From assembly GCA_019843655.1 (NCBI GenBank), contig JACDQD010000001.1, positions 50,119,651 to 50,183,650 on the forward strand: a DNA stretch of 64,000 nucleotides. The letters run 5' to 3'. Shown here piece after piece: positions 25,701-36,320 of this stretch (its first letter is position 1; every line of letters starts with the position of its first letter). This DNA comes from Lethocerus indicus. Lineage: Eukaryota > Arthropoda > Insecta > Hemiptera > Belostomatidae. The notes below the pieces were generated by a model. The model worked only from the letters and a program-made list of their open reading frames with translations, was not told where the DNA came from and did no database searches. The translations under genes were made by a program, and so were the position numbers.

Positions 25701-26499
25701 AACACAACAACTAGCGCTACTGAAGACGGCGAACGGCCGCTCGCCGTCTTCAGTAGCGCTGTGTTAGTCACTGTCGGCATCTGGGATGTTTTCCAGGGTA
25801 GGCGGATGCCCCCAGAGAAAAACATCCAAAGTGACGACAACAGCTGAAGACGGCGAACGGCCGCCGCCGTCTCTTCAGTAGCGCTGTGTTAGTCACCGTC
25901 GGGCACTCTGGGATGTTTTCCAGGGGGCGGATCGCCCCCAGAGGAAAACATCCAGAGTGACTAACATAGCGCTACTGAAGACGGCGAACGGCTGACTGCC
26001 CGGTCGCAAAGTATCTGAGACAGGGCGAAATCATCCAGAAAGTGCTCCGATTTCGCGTCTCTTGCTGAGACCGGGGTCGGCAGTTCGCCGTCTTCAGTAG
26101 CGCTGTGTTGGTCACTGTGAGGCACTCTGGGATGTTTTCCAGGGGAAGGTGGCCAGGAAAAACATCCGTATTCAAACAACACAGCTACTGAAGACGGCGG
26201 GCACGCTCCGCCGTCCAACAAAAGACCCCAAGTTCAAGGGCTCTCGGTGTCGCCTACCTGTTCTCCCATCCTGACGTAGACCTGCGTCATCGTGACCATG
26301 TTCATGTGCCTGCCGCGCACGTACTTCAGCACAAGGACGTAGGAACAGCCGGCGGCCATCAGCGCCATCACCGAAGGCTGTACAGCCGCCAGCCCCTGGA
26401 GGCCTTCAGGTGGCGACGGCGCCGGCTCCTCTCTATCGTGTACGGCGCTATTCCGAACATCCTCCAGACGTGGAACAGCGGCGTCCTCTCGGCGTACAT
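16529..26499 (-). CDS. Gustatory receptor-like seven-transmembrane protein (partial, five exons found)
   Basis: Minus-strand join 26499-26258, 24595-24482, 20956-20695, 16882-16800, 16717-16529; about 297 residues. Gustatory receptors are ligand-gated channels in chemosensory neurons. Seen: an N-terminal RTPLFHVWRMFGIAPYT of the family type; six hydrophobic segments in exons 1, 2, 3 (two) and 5 (two); exon 4 reading HWELTDAVRHIDTCFGLQ, which matches the usual loop before TM5. All four joins have GT-AG sites and agreeing phases (0, 0, 1, 0). Exon 1 carries a 1-base deletion that breaks the frame. The last exon with TM7 and the TYhhhhhQF-type signature was not found; it may lie left of the window, in the gap, or be lost. 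Family assignment is from motif and topology recall, not a search; a related chemoreceptor is the main alternative. Confidence 0.8.
16800..16882 (-). CDS. Receptor exon 4 (loop before TM5)
   Basis: Acceptor ttttgttccag. The first two bases complete an Asp codon begun in exon 3. Reads IGLSEIGRLHWELTDAVRH, then IDTCFGLQ at donor cag|gtatcc. The pattern of a charged helix ending in F-G-x-Q is characteristic of the receptor family. Confidence 0.78.
17070..20600 (-). repeat. Superfamily satellite in receptor intron 3, R orientation
   Basis: Units with gggccgatttggacataaa, gagggcatttttgagcat and aaacggcattgttgggccg. Higher-order repeats of a few hundred bases recur (compare 17740-17900 with 19060-19210). 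Confidence 0.93.
20695..20956 (-). CDS. Receptor exon 3 (TM3-TM4)
   Basis: Acceptor ttttccgtgacag, donor ctgg|gtgagt (phase 1). Hydrophobic segment VAATVMFVCLYTGFMTM, a polar stretch, LLTPVLIVMTETRWYHVASH, then a helical loop ending LGPNAAKLG. Codon use is GC-rich at third positions, unlike the AT-rich satellite on both sides, which supports real coding sequence. Confidence 0.82.
21020..24275 (-). repeat. Superfamily satellite in receptor intron 2, R orientation
   Basis: Units with aaaaccgcattttggtcct, gggcttaaaacagcatttt and gagcataaaaccgcattg. A near-exact local duplication is seen around 23085-23170 and 23175-23265. Confidence 0.93.
24276..24481. other. Single-copy intron DNA beside receptor exon 2
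   Basis: Non-repetitive sequence just downstream (in gene sense) of the exon 2 donor; nothing coding recognised. Confidence 0.5.
24482..24595 (-). CDS. Receptor exon 2 (TM2)
   Basis: 38 codons, phase 0 at both ends, acceptor ttttacacacag and donor aag|gtacgt. Reads VLMMIVAATSISTSCLW, then AEKTARLFNSLQSFPKL: one membrane segment followed by a basic loop, as expected after TM1. Confidence 0.75.
24596..24885. other. Single-copy intron DNA upstream of receptor exon 2
   Basis: Contains a gctgagcgcgcccaacgctcagc-like small inverted repeat near 24672-24695. No coding signal was seen. Confidence 0.45.
24885..26210. mobile_element. Tandem run of seven foldback hairpins in receptor intron 1
   Basis: Left arms (ttcgccgtcttcagtagc) begin near 24891, 25131, 25361, 25600, 25737, 25857 and 26083. 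Each is followed by gtgttgttagtcactgtcgg, gggatgttttccagggg, the complement ggaaaaacatccaaagtgac, and the right arm gctactgaagacggcgaac. Units are about 230-240 bases when a second hairpin spacer (ccggtccagcaaaatatc to cttgctggaccgggg) lies between them, or 120-138 bases without it. No coding potential. Confidence 0.85.
26258..26499 (-). CDS. Receptor exon 1 (N-terminus and TM1, frameshifted)
   Basis: Begins ATG at 26499 (MYAERTPLFHVWRMFGIAPY), reads to GWRLYSLR, then hits TGA at 26370-26368. The next frame continues as VMALMAAGCSYVLVLKYV and ends VYVRMGEQ at donor cag|gtaggc. The exon is 242 bases, one short of 81 codons, so one lost base near 26371-26380 explains it. An assembly error or a true null allele are both possible. 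The start is the first ATG after an in-frame stop. Confidence 0.72.
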
Positions 26500-26564
26500 C
26501 TTTGTGCCGGCGACGGGGCCCAAGTAAAAGGAATCCGAAATTGGCGAAGAGTGGGGCTGTTTCT

Positions 26565-29500
26565 AGGACCAAAATCAGTACTAAATTGGGGTTTTTAGCC
26601 CCAAAATTGCAGTTTTAGGGCCAAAATCAGTCTAAAATTGGGATTTTAGCCCCAAAATGCAGTTTTCAGGCCCAAATTTCTAGTCTAAATGGGTTTTTAG
26701 GCCCAAAAATGCAGTTTTCAGGCCCAAAATTAGTCCTCAAATGGGGTTTTTAAGCCCAAAAATGCGGTTTTTAGGGCCAAAATCAGCTCTAAACTGGGGA
26801 TTTTAGCCCCAAAAATGCAGTTTTCAGGCCCGAAATTAGTCCTCAAATGGGGTTTTTAGGCCCAAATATGCGGTTTTAGGCGCAAAATGAGCTCTAAAAT
26901 GGGATTTTTAGGCCCAAATATGCGGTTTTAGGCGCAAAATGAGCTCTAAAATGGGATTTTTATCCCCAAAAATGCAGTTTTCAGGCCCAAAATTAGTCCT
27001 CAAATGGGGTTTTTAAGCCCAAAAATGCGGTTTTTAGACCCAAAATCAGTTAAACCGGATTTTAACCCCAAAATGCAGTTTTAGGCCCAAAATTGTCTCT
27101 AAATGGGGTTTTAGGCCCAAAATGCGGTTTTTAGACCCAAAATCAGCTCTAAACTGGGGATTTTAGCCCCAAAAATGCAGTTTTCAGGCCCAAAATTAGT
27201 CCTCAAATGGGGTTTTTAGGCCCAAAAATGCGGTTTTTAGGCCCAAAATCAGCTCTAAACTGGGGATTTTAGCCCCAAAAATGCAGTTTTCAGGCCCAAA
27301 ATTAGTCCTCAAATGGGGTTTTAAATTAAAATAATGCTTTTTAGGGCCAAAATCAGTCTAAACTGGGGTTTTTAGCCCCAAAAGTGCTTTCAGGCCCAAA
27401 ATTAGCCCTCAAATGGGGTTTTAGCCCAAAATTGTGGTTTTAGGGCAAAATCAGCTCTAAACTGGGGATTTTAGGCCCAAAATGCAGTTTTCAGTCCAAA
27501 ATCAGTACTAAAATGGGGTTTTAGGCCCAAAAATGGTTTTAGGCGCAAATCAGCTCTAAAATGGGGTTTTAGCCCCAAAATGTGGTTTTCAGGCCCGAAA
27601 TTAGTCCTCAAATGGGGTTTTTAAGCACAAAAATGCGGTTTTTAGGGCCAAAATCAGCTCTAAACTGGGGATTTTAGCCCCAAAAATGCAGTTTTCAGGC
27701 CCGAAATTAGTCCTCAAATGGGGTTTTTAGGCCCAAAAATGCGGTTTTTAGGCCCAAAATCAGCTCTAAACTGGGGATTTTAGCCCCAAAAATGCAGTTT
27801 TCAGGCCCAAAATTAGCCCTAAAATGGGGTTTTTAAGCCCAAAAATGCGGTTTTTAGGGCCAAAATCAGCTCTAAACTGGGGTTTTTAGCCCCAAAAATG
27901 CAGTTTTCAGGCCCGAAATTAGTCCTCAAATGGGGTTTTTAAGCCCAAAAATGCGGTTTTTAGGGCCAAAATCAGCTCTAAACTGGGGATTTTAGCCCCA
28001 AAAATGCAGTTTTCAGGCCCAAAATTAGTCCTCAATGGGCTTTTAGGGCCAAAATGCGGTTTTAGGGCCAAAATCAGCTCTAAACTGGGATTTTAGCCCC
28101 AAAAATGCAGTTTTCAGGCCCGAAATTAGTCCTCAAATGGGGTTTTTAAGCCCAAAAATGCGGTTTTTAGGGCCAAAATCAGCTCTAAACTGGGGTTTTT
28201 AGCCCCAAAAATGCAGTTTTCAGGCCCGAAATTAGTCCTCAAATGGGGTTTTTAAGCCCAAATGCAGTTTTAGGGGCTGTAAATCAGCTCAAACTGGGAT
28301 TTTAGCCCCAAAATGCAGTTTTGGCCTGAAATTAGTCCTCAAATGGGGTTTAGGCACAATGGGTTTTTAGGGCCAAAATCAGCTCTAAACTGGGATTTGC
28401 CCCAAAATGCAGTTTTCAGCCCGAAATACCCCTCAAATGGGGTTTTTAGGTCTAAAATATGGTTTTAGAGCAAAACGCTCTAAACTGGGGATTTTAGCCC
28501 CAAAAATGCAGTTTTCAGGCCCGAAATTAGTCCTCAAATGGGGTTTTTAAGCCCAAATATGTGGTTTTTGGGCAAATCAGCTCTAAACTGGGATTTAGCC
28601 CCAAAATGCAGTTTTCAGGCCCGAAATTAGTCTCAAATGGGGTTTTGCCACAAAAATGCGGTTTTAGGCCAAAATCAGCTCTAAACTGGGGATTTAACCC
28701 CAAAAATGCTGTTTTCAGGCCCAAAATTAGTCCTAATGGGGTTTTAGGCCCAAAAATGCGGTTTTTAGGCCAAATCAATAAACTGGGGTTTTAGTCTCCA
28801 AATGCTGTTTTAGGCCCGTAAAATTAGCCCCAAATGGGGTTTTAAGCCCAAAAATGCGGTTTTTAGGGCCAAAATCAGCTCTAAACTGGGGTTTTTAGCC
28901 CCAAAAATGCAGTTTTCAGGCCCGAAATTAGTCCTCAAATGGGTTTTATCTAAAATGTGGTTTTAGGGCCAAATCAGCTCTAAACTGGGATTTAGCCCCA
29001 AAATGCAGTTTTCAGGCCCGAAATTAGTCCTCAAATGGGGTTTTAGGCCCAAAATGCATTTTTAGGGCCAAAATCAGTCTAAATGGGATTTTAGTCCCAA
29101 AATGCAGTTTTCAGTCTTAGGTCCTCAAATGGGTTTTAGGCCCAAATATGTGGTTTTAGGCAAAATCAGCTCTAAAATGGGGATTTTAGCCCAAAAATGT
29201 GGTTTTTGTCTGAAATTAGTCCTCAAATGGTTTTACATAAAAATGCGGTTTTAGGGCCAAAATCAGCTCTAAACTGGGGATTTTAGCCCCAAAAATGCAG
29301 TTTTCAGGCCCAAAATTAGTCCTCAAATGGGGTTTTTAGGCCCAAAATGCGGTTTTTAGGGCCAAAATCAGCTCTAAAATGGGGATTTTAGCCCCAAAAA
29401 TGCAGTTTTCAGGCCCAAAATTAGTCCTCAAATGGGGTTTTTAGGCCCAAAATGCTGTTTTTAGACCCAAAATCAGTACTAAACTGGGGTTTTTAGCCCC

Positions 29501-29965
29501 AAAAATGCGGTTTTCAGGCCCAAAATTAGTCCTCAAATGGGGTTTTTAGGCCCAAATATGCTGTTTTTAGACCCAAAATCAGTACTAAACTGGTGTTTTT
29601 AGCCCCAAAATGCGGTTTTAGGGCGCAAAATCGTCCGAAAATGCAGTTTTAGGGTCCAAAGCCCTAAATGCGGTTTTAGGCGCAAAATCAGTTCTAAAAT
29701 GCGGTTTTAAATTCAAAAAATGCGGTTTTAGGGCAAAAATAGAACCAAAAAGCGTTAGGCGTAAAATGCGGTTTTAGGCGCAAAATCAGCTCTAAAATGC
29801 AGTTTCAGGCCCAAAATTAGCTCTAAAATGGGATTTTAGACCCAAAATGGTGTTTTAACCCAAAATCGGCTCTTAAATGTGGTTTTAACCCAAAAATGCG
29901 GTTTTAGGCGCAGATTAGACGAAAATGCAGTTTTCAGGCCCAAAATCAGCTCTAAACTGGTTTTA
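26565..29965 (+). repeat. Superfamily satellite, F orientation, about 106-bp unit
   Basis: Units of tgcagttttcaggcccaaaa, ttagtcctcaaatggggttt, ttaggcccaaaaatgcgg and aaatcagctctaaactgggg. Spacing is 106 bases at 27181-27287. It begins right upstream of receptor exon 1, where orientation switches from R to F. Confidence 0.95.
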
Positions 29966-29982
29966 GGCGCGAATTGTCTTTT

Positions 29983-30070
29983 GCAGTAATCGACAATTTG
30001 ATAGGCATTTCGGTCATGAGAGGATTTCTTAGGAATCGAAAATTTGCCGAAAAGTGGCCGGAGAGTTGTT
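29983..30070 (+). repeat. Dispersed repeat family 2, copy 1
   Basis: Begins agtaatcgacaatttgat and continues to gaaaatttgccgaaaagtgg; shared with 30861, 36126, 37919 (inverted) and, in part, 61020. Confidence 0.65.
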
Positions 30071-30830
30071 GATAATTTTGGGCATAAAACCGCATTTTGG
30101 GCCTAAAACCGCATTATTGGGCCAATTTTTGGCCGTATTTGGCTTGAAAACTAATTTTCAGCCTAAAACAGCATTTTTTACCGATTTCGGGTTAATACCG
30201 AATTTTTGGGCCTGAAAACCTCTATTTTGCCCGATTCTGGGCCTAAAACCGAATTTTGGAGCCTGAAAACTAATTTTTCGGCATAAAACCGTATTTTTGA
30301 GCCGTTTTCCGTCTAAATACCGCATTTTGGGCCGATTTTGGGGTGAACCCCGCATTTTTATCCTAAAACGCATTTTTGGTCCTAAAACCGCAATTTGGTC
30401 CTTAAACAGCATTTTTGGTGCCCAAAACAACATTTTGGGCCTGAAAAACTAATTTTTCGGCCTAAAACCGCATTTTCTTACCTATTTCGTTAAATACCGT
30501 ATTTTGACCTAAACGCCTAAAACCACATTTTAGCTTGAAAACTCTATTTTTGCCCCGATTTTGGGCCTGAACCCCGCATTATTGGACCGATTTGGGCCTG
30601 AAACTGCATTTTAACCGATTTTTCACTAAAATGTATTTTTGGCCGTATTTTGGGACTAAAACCCATTATTCCGAAAACCAATTTGTGGCCTAATAACGCA
30701 TTTTTACCGATTTCGCTAAATACCGCATTTTTAGGGCCGATTTTGGTCTTAAACCTCATTTTTGTCCTAAAACCGCATTTTAGGCCTGAAAACCTAATTT
30801 TTCGTTGTAAAAACAGAATTTTGGGCCGTG
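30070..30830 (-). repeat. Superfamily satellite, R orientation
   Basis: Short, heavily diverged array (ggcctgaaaacctaattttt, accgcattttgggccg) bracketed by two direct copies of dispersed family 2. Confidence 0.88.
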
Positions 30831-30860
30831 AGAAACTGAAAAAGGGAAATTACCGGCAAA

Positions 30861-30975
30861 AGTAATCCGACAATTTGATGAAGATGTATTTTTTCCTCTT
30901 AAGGAGTTCTTCAGAGAAACGAAAATTTGCGAAAGTTTATTTTTTTCAGCAAAATAAAATGAATACTCCGAATAT
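30861..30975 (+). repeat. Dispersed repeat family 2, copy 2
   Basis: agtaatccgacaatttgatg through aaggagttcttcagagaaac to ttcagcaaaataaaatga. The last part recurs at 46835-46862 and 61045-61070. Confidence 0.65.
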
Positions 30976-31432
30976 AATTTTTCATCATCTCGAAGACGGT
31001 GAAACCGGCAATAAAATTAGTTGCCGGCCGATACCAATATATAATACTTAGGTAATCGGTTAAGCCCATATAAACGACTTATAGAAATAATCTTTTGACG
31101 CTCTATTATTATTACCGCCGACGACGGAATTCTACTTACGGCGGCGAGAGTCCCGTAGCGAAAACACTACCAACTTGACCGACTCCTCGGCTGTTACTAC
31201 TGTTATTTACGACGAGGGTAGATGTGGAAAAACTGACGTAAAACCGAAAATATATCCATATATATATCGCTGTCAAAAATGCATTTGTGGCCCCGTTTAA
31301 GTAATTGAAAATAGCGTTAGTCCATTAGCGGGCTTATCGTACTTTTAGTCTGCCGCAATGGACGATTTTATCAATATTTTCGTCAATAAGAAAACACTAA
31401 GCCCCGAACATTAGTTTACTGAACCAATTTCC

Positions 31433-31495
<63 letters not shown>
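30975..31495. other. Single-copy island, no confirmed gene
   Basis: Includes a stretch at about 31100-31250 readable in the plus direction as TTEFYLRRRESRSENTTN, with no convincing splice sites. It shares the 15-mer acgacggaattctac with the candidate minus-strand exon at 53.9 kb. Confidence 0.4.
31436..31492. repeat. (TA)n microsatellite
   Basis: Uninterrupted TA dinucleotides, about 28 units. Confidence 0.97.
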
Positions 31496-33905
31496 CGTGA
31501 AAATCGGCTCTAAAATGCGTTTTTCTGTGATAATTGGTTGTAAATGAGGTTTTAGGGCGCAAAAGCTGCCTGAAAATGCGGCTTTAGGTGAAAATTGGCG
31601 CAAAAATGCGGTTTTAAGGCGAAATCGGCCTATCAAAATACTTTTAGTCGAAAATCGGCTCTAAAATGCGTTTTTTGATGATAATTCGGTTGTAAAATGC
31701 TGTTTTGTTGGCAAAAACGGCCTAAAAAGCGGTTTTAGTCGAAAATCGGCTCTAAAATGTTTTTCCGTGATAATTCGGTTGTAAAAGAGGTTTTAGGTGA
31801 AAATACGGCTTAAAAAATGCGGTTTTAAGGGCGAAATCGGCCTAAAATTGCGCTTTAATCAGCAAATCGGCTCTAAAATACGTTTTTTTGGTGATAATTC
31901 GGTTGTAAAATGAGGTTTTAGGAAAATTCGGCGCAAAATGCGGTTTTATGAAATTGGCCTAAAAAAGCGGTTTTTTAGTCGAAAAATCGGCTCTAAAATG
32001 CGTTTTTCCGTGATAATTCGGTTGTAAAATGAGGTTTAGTCGAAAATGCGGCTTTAGGTGAAAATTCGGCGCAAAATGCGGTTTTAAGGCGAAATCGGCC
32101 TAAAATTACTTTTTTAGTCGAAAATCGGCTCTAAAATGGGTTTTGATGATAATTCGGTTGTAAAATGCTGTTTTAGTCTTAAAAGGCCTAAAAAGCGGTT
32201 TTTAGTCGAAAAATCGGCTCTAAAATGCGTTTTTCCGTGATAATTCGGTTGTAAAATGAGGTTTTTAGGCGAAAATGCGGCTTTTAGGTGAAAATTCGGC
32301 GCAAAAATGCGGTTTCAAGGGCGAAATCGGCCTAAAATTACTTTTTTTAGTCGACAAATCGGCTCTAAAATGGGTTTTTTGATGATAATTCGGTTGTAAA
32401 ATGCTGTTTTAAGGCTCAAAAGCGGCCTAAAAAAGCGGTTTTAGTCGAAAAATCGGCTCTAAAATGCGTTTTTCCGTGATAATTCGGTTGTAAAATGCTG
32501 TTTTAAGGCTCAAAAGCGGCCTAAAAAAGCGGTTTTTAGTCGAAAAATCGGCTCTAAAATGCGTTTTTCCGTGATAATTCGGTTGTAAAATGAGGTTTTT
32601 AGGCGAAAATGCGGCTTTCAGGTGAAAATTCGGCGCAAAAATGCGGTTTTAAGGGCGAAATCGGCCTAAAATTACTTTTTTTAGTCGACAAATCGGCTCT
32701 AAAATGGGTTTTTTGATGATAATTCGGTTGTAAAATGCTGTTTTAAGGCTCAAAAGCGGCCTAAAAAGCGGTTTTTAGTCGAAAAATCGGCTCTAAAATG
32801 CGTTTTTCCGTGATAATTCGGTTGTAAAATGAGGTTTTTAGGCGAAAATGCGGCTTTTAGGTGAAAATTCGGCGCAAAAATGGTTTAGGGCGAAATCGGC
32901 CTAAAATTACTTTTTTAGTCGACAAATCGGCTCTAAAATGGGTTTTTTAGTGATAATTCGGTTGTAAAATGCTGTTTTTGGGAAAAATCGGCCTAAAATT
33001 GCGTTTTTAGGTAAAATCGGCTCTAAAATTTGGCTTTCCGTGATAAATCGGTTGTAAAATGCGGTTTTAGGCCGAAAATGTGGTTTTAGGCGAAAATCGG
33101 ACGAAAAATGCTTTTCTGAGAATATAGATCGTCAAACTGCTCAAACGTCATGATAATTCGGTTGTAAAATGCGGTTTTAGCGCAAAATCGGCCGAAAATA
33201 CGGTTTTAAGTGAAAATCGGTTGATTTGGTAGTTTTGGGGTAAAATCGGCCAAAAATGCGGTTTTAGGCGAAAATCGGTCCTTAAAATGGTTTTGGGCAA
33301 ATCAGCCCAAAATGCGGCTTTCAGGTGAAAAATCGGCCAAAGGGTTTTAGGATTCGGCCTAAAGTTTTTAAATTCGAAATCGGTTTTAGGTGAAAATTCG
33401 GCACAAAAATGAGGTGCTTAAGGGCAAAATCGACCTAAAAATGCAAAAATTTCGGCTCAAAATGCTTTAATTGATAATTCGGACGATAGTTTTAGGTAAA
33501 ATCGGCCAAAATGCGGTTTTAGGCGAAAATCGGTCTTAAATACGGTTTTTATATGAAAAGTCGTAATAAAAAATCGGTTTTAGGTGCAACCAAAAAATAC
33601 AGTTTTGGGACGCAAAATCGGCACAGAAATTCGGTTTTAAAATCAGTTCTAAAATGCGGCTTTAGCTCCAAAAATGTGGTTTTAGGCCCAAAATAGACCA
33701 AAAATGATGCTCTCTAAATGTAGAAATACGGTGTTTAGGCGCAAAATCGGCTTAAAATGCCTTTTTTAGGCCCAAAATTATCCCTAAAATGGGGTTTTAG
33801 GCCCAAAAATGGGTCTTAGGCGTAAAATCGTCTCTAAAATGCGCTTTCAGCCCCATAAATGCGGTTTTAAGGTACAAAATTGGACCAAAAGTTGCTTTTA
33901 GGCCC
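31495..33905 (+). repeat. Superfamily satellite with 239-bp higher-order unit, F orientation
   Basis: cgtttttccgtgataattcg recurs at about 32227, 32466, 32561 and 32800: spacings 239, 95, 239. The 239-bp unit contains gcggcttttaggtgaaaatt and tttttttagtcgacaaatcg. Decays to the right of about 33.1 kb. Confidence 0.93.
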
Positions 33906-34074
33906 AGAAACGCAGCATCCTCATTACCGTCACTGCCACTGGACTGTATTGTGTCAGTGTACAAGTGATAGTGCGACGAAATGTTTCGAAAATATCCAGA
34001 GTATCAATACAGCGCTACTGAAGATGGCGAACAGCCGCGAAACCAGTCCAGCAGAAGACCGAACCGGCGAGGCA

Positions 34075-34139
<65 letters not shown>

Positions 34140-34456
34140 CTCTCTCCGTGTGACTAACAGCGCTACTGAAGATGGCGAACAGCCATGAAACTGGTCCAGC
34201 AGAAGACCGAACCGGCGAGACATCACTCTCTCTTCTCCTCCTCCTCCTCTTGATCACTCTCTTTTCTCCCTCCCTCTCTCTCCCCCTCTCTAGTGTTCCG
34301 GACCCGATGACGTGACCCGAAATAGACATTTTACATTTAGTCTTTTCGGTACGGCGATGTGTCATAATGTTGAGAACGGTCGATAGAGCTCAGAATCGAT
34401 AGTCTCAGATATAACGGTTTAGAGGCCCCCTTCCCTCTAAAACCGCCTTATAGACA
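33905..34456. other. Single-copy island with two terminal-repeat modules
   Basis: Two copies of agcgctactgaagatggcga followed by aaccagtccagcagaagacc (34011 and 34159), separated by a (CT)n tract. The second is followed by degenerate CT-rich sequence. The region leads into the candidate promoter at 34457. Confidence 0.55.
34078..34146. repeat. (CT)n microsatellite
   Basis: Nearly pure CT dinucleotides with one GC interruption near 34136. Confidence 0.95.
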
Positions 34457-34464
34457 TATATATA
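34457..34464 (+). promoter_or_regulatory. Candidate TATA box, possibly for the lipocalin gene
   Basis: TATATATA in a single-copy island. It is followed about 34 bases later by tcagccagt (arthropod Inr-like, possible start near 34491), then by an ATG-free stretch and a donor cag|gtcagt. The next plus-strand coding exon with an upstream acceptor is lipocalin exon 1, 6.3 kb away. The assignment to that gene is inference. Confidence 0.4.
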
Positions 34465-34490
34465 GTCTGTCCTTCGGTCTGCACGAGGTC

Positions 34491-34533
34491 AGCCAGTAAC
34501 CCACCGTCGCCATTCACTCAGCTTCACTTACAG
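34491..34533 (+). other. Candidate untranslated leader exon
   Basis: About 43 bases with no ATG, from an Inr-like site to the donor cttacag|gtcagt at 34534. It would splice to the acceptor at 40852 just before the lipocalin start. No transcript evidence is available. Confidence 0.35.
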
Positions 34534-34675
34534 GTCAGTTTCTTTCATCTTATTCCGCACTCTTATTCAGCGCTTTACACGCACAGTTAGACGCAGAAAT
34601 TTCATCCATCCTTACGTCATCCGAGTCCACGAATCGTACTGTCGGTCATCGGTTTATTTTTATTTTTTTTTTTTT

Positions 34676-35715
34676 TGAGCCTAAAAACCGCATTTTACAA
34701 CCGAATTATCATCGAAAAACGCATTTTAGAGCCGATTTTTCGACTAAAAACCGCATTTATTAGGCCGATTTTGCACTTAAAACCGCATTTTACAACCGAA
34801 GTATCATCGAAAACGCATTTTAGAGCCGATTTTTCGACTAAAAACCGCATTTATTAGGCCGATTTTGCACTTAAAACCGCATTTTACAACCGAATTATCA
34901 TCGAAAACGCATTTTAGAGCCGATTTTTCGACTAAAAACCGCATTTATTAGGCCGATTTTGCACTTAAAACCGCATTTTACAACCAGATTTTAGAGCCGA
35001 TTTTTCGACCTAAAAGCCGCATTCGTAAAACCGCATTTTACAACCGAACTATCATCGAAAAACGCATTTTAGAGCCGATTTTTCGACTAAAAACCGCATT
35101 TATTAGGCCGATTTTGCACTTAAAACCGCATTTTACAACCGAACTATCATCGAAAAACGCATTTTAGAGCCGATTTTCCGACTAAAACCGCATTTATTAG
35201 GCCGATTTTGCACTTAAAACCGCATTTTACAACCGAACTATCATCGAAAAACGCATTTTAGAGCCGATTTTTCGACTAAAAACCGCATTTATTAGGCCGA
35301 TTTTGCACTTAAAACCGCATTTTACAACCGAACTATCATCGAAAAACGCATTTTAGAGCCGATTTTTCGACTAAAAACCGCATTTATTAGGCCGATTTTG
35401 CACTTAAAACCGCATTTTACAACCGAACTAGGCCGAAACGCATTTTAGGCCGATTTTTCGACTAAAAAACCGCATTTATTAGGCCGATTTTGCACTTAAA
35501 ACCGCATTTTACAACCGAACTATCATCGAAAACGCATTTTAGAGCCGATTTTGCACCAAAACCGCATTTTTACAACCGAACTATCATCGAAAACGCATTT
35601 TAGAGCCGATTTTGCACCAAAACCGCATTTTTACAACCGAATCATCACCTAAAACCGCGTTTTAGAGCCGAATTTTCACATGAAACCGGGAATTTCGGGC
35701 CCAAAACCGAAGAAT
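34676..35715 (-). repeat. Superfamily satellite, 95-bp unit, R orientation
   Basis: aaccgcattttacaaccgaa, ctatcatcgaaaaacgcatt, ttagagccgatttttcgact and ccgcatttattaggccg repeat at 95 bases (35041 to 35136). It is the reverse complement of the short unit in 31495-33905. Confidence 0.95.
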
Positions 35716-36320
35716 GATGAACGGAGAGAGAGAGAGTTTTCAGTAGCAATCGACAGTTTTCCACCGTATTTTCTCGAAATTCTGAAAACTTCAGTTTCCC
35801 TGAACTGAAGTTAATTCATCGTTGCAATGAAACGCGGTCGTGTTTAAAAAATAACGCTTCTCGCCGTCTTCAGTAGCGTTCCGTCACCGCGCCGTTATCC
35901 GATCTGAAATCTGAGGACGACGGCGATTATGAGAGGTCATATTCGGGTCACGAGGTCACGGTTTTATCCGGGAATTATTTTTTTTTTTTTTCAAAAATTA
36001 TCTATCAATCTACAAATATCAATTTTCTGTCGGACGCACTGCACAATGTTTTGTATTTTGAACTCTAAACTGCGACGATTTAAATGTATCGAGCCGATAG
36101 ATAATTTATCAGGCGTATCGCGAAAGTGATCGACAATTTGATAAGATGTATTTCGGTCTTGACGAGGAGTTCCTCAAGAGAGAGAGAGAGAGAGGGGAAT
36201 AGGAATATTTGCCTAACACTAATTTGACTAACACCGCTATTGAAGACGAAACCGGTCTAGAAAAAGACCAAATTTCTCTCGCCGCGGTTCGATCTTATAT
36301 ATATATATATGTATATATAT
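35715..36320. other. Single-copy island with repeat modules, no gene seen
   Basis: Holds a left terminal-repeat module at 35859-35878, a dispersed family 2 copy from 36126, a GA tract at 36179-36195, a right module near 36233 followed by accggtctagaaaaagacc, and a short TA tract. Confidence 0.5.

Noticed and set aside
34078..34365. Ser/Leu- or Arg/Glu-rich frames
   Set aside because: Translation of the (CT)n microsatellite and its degenerate continuation.
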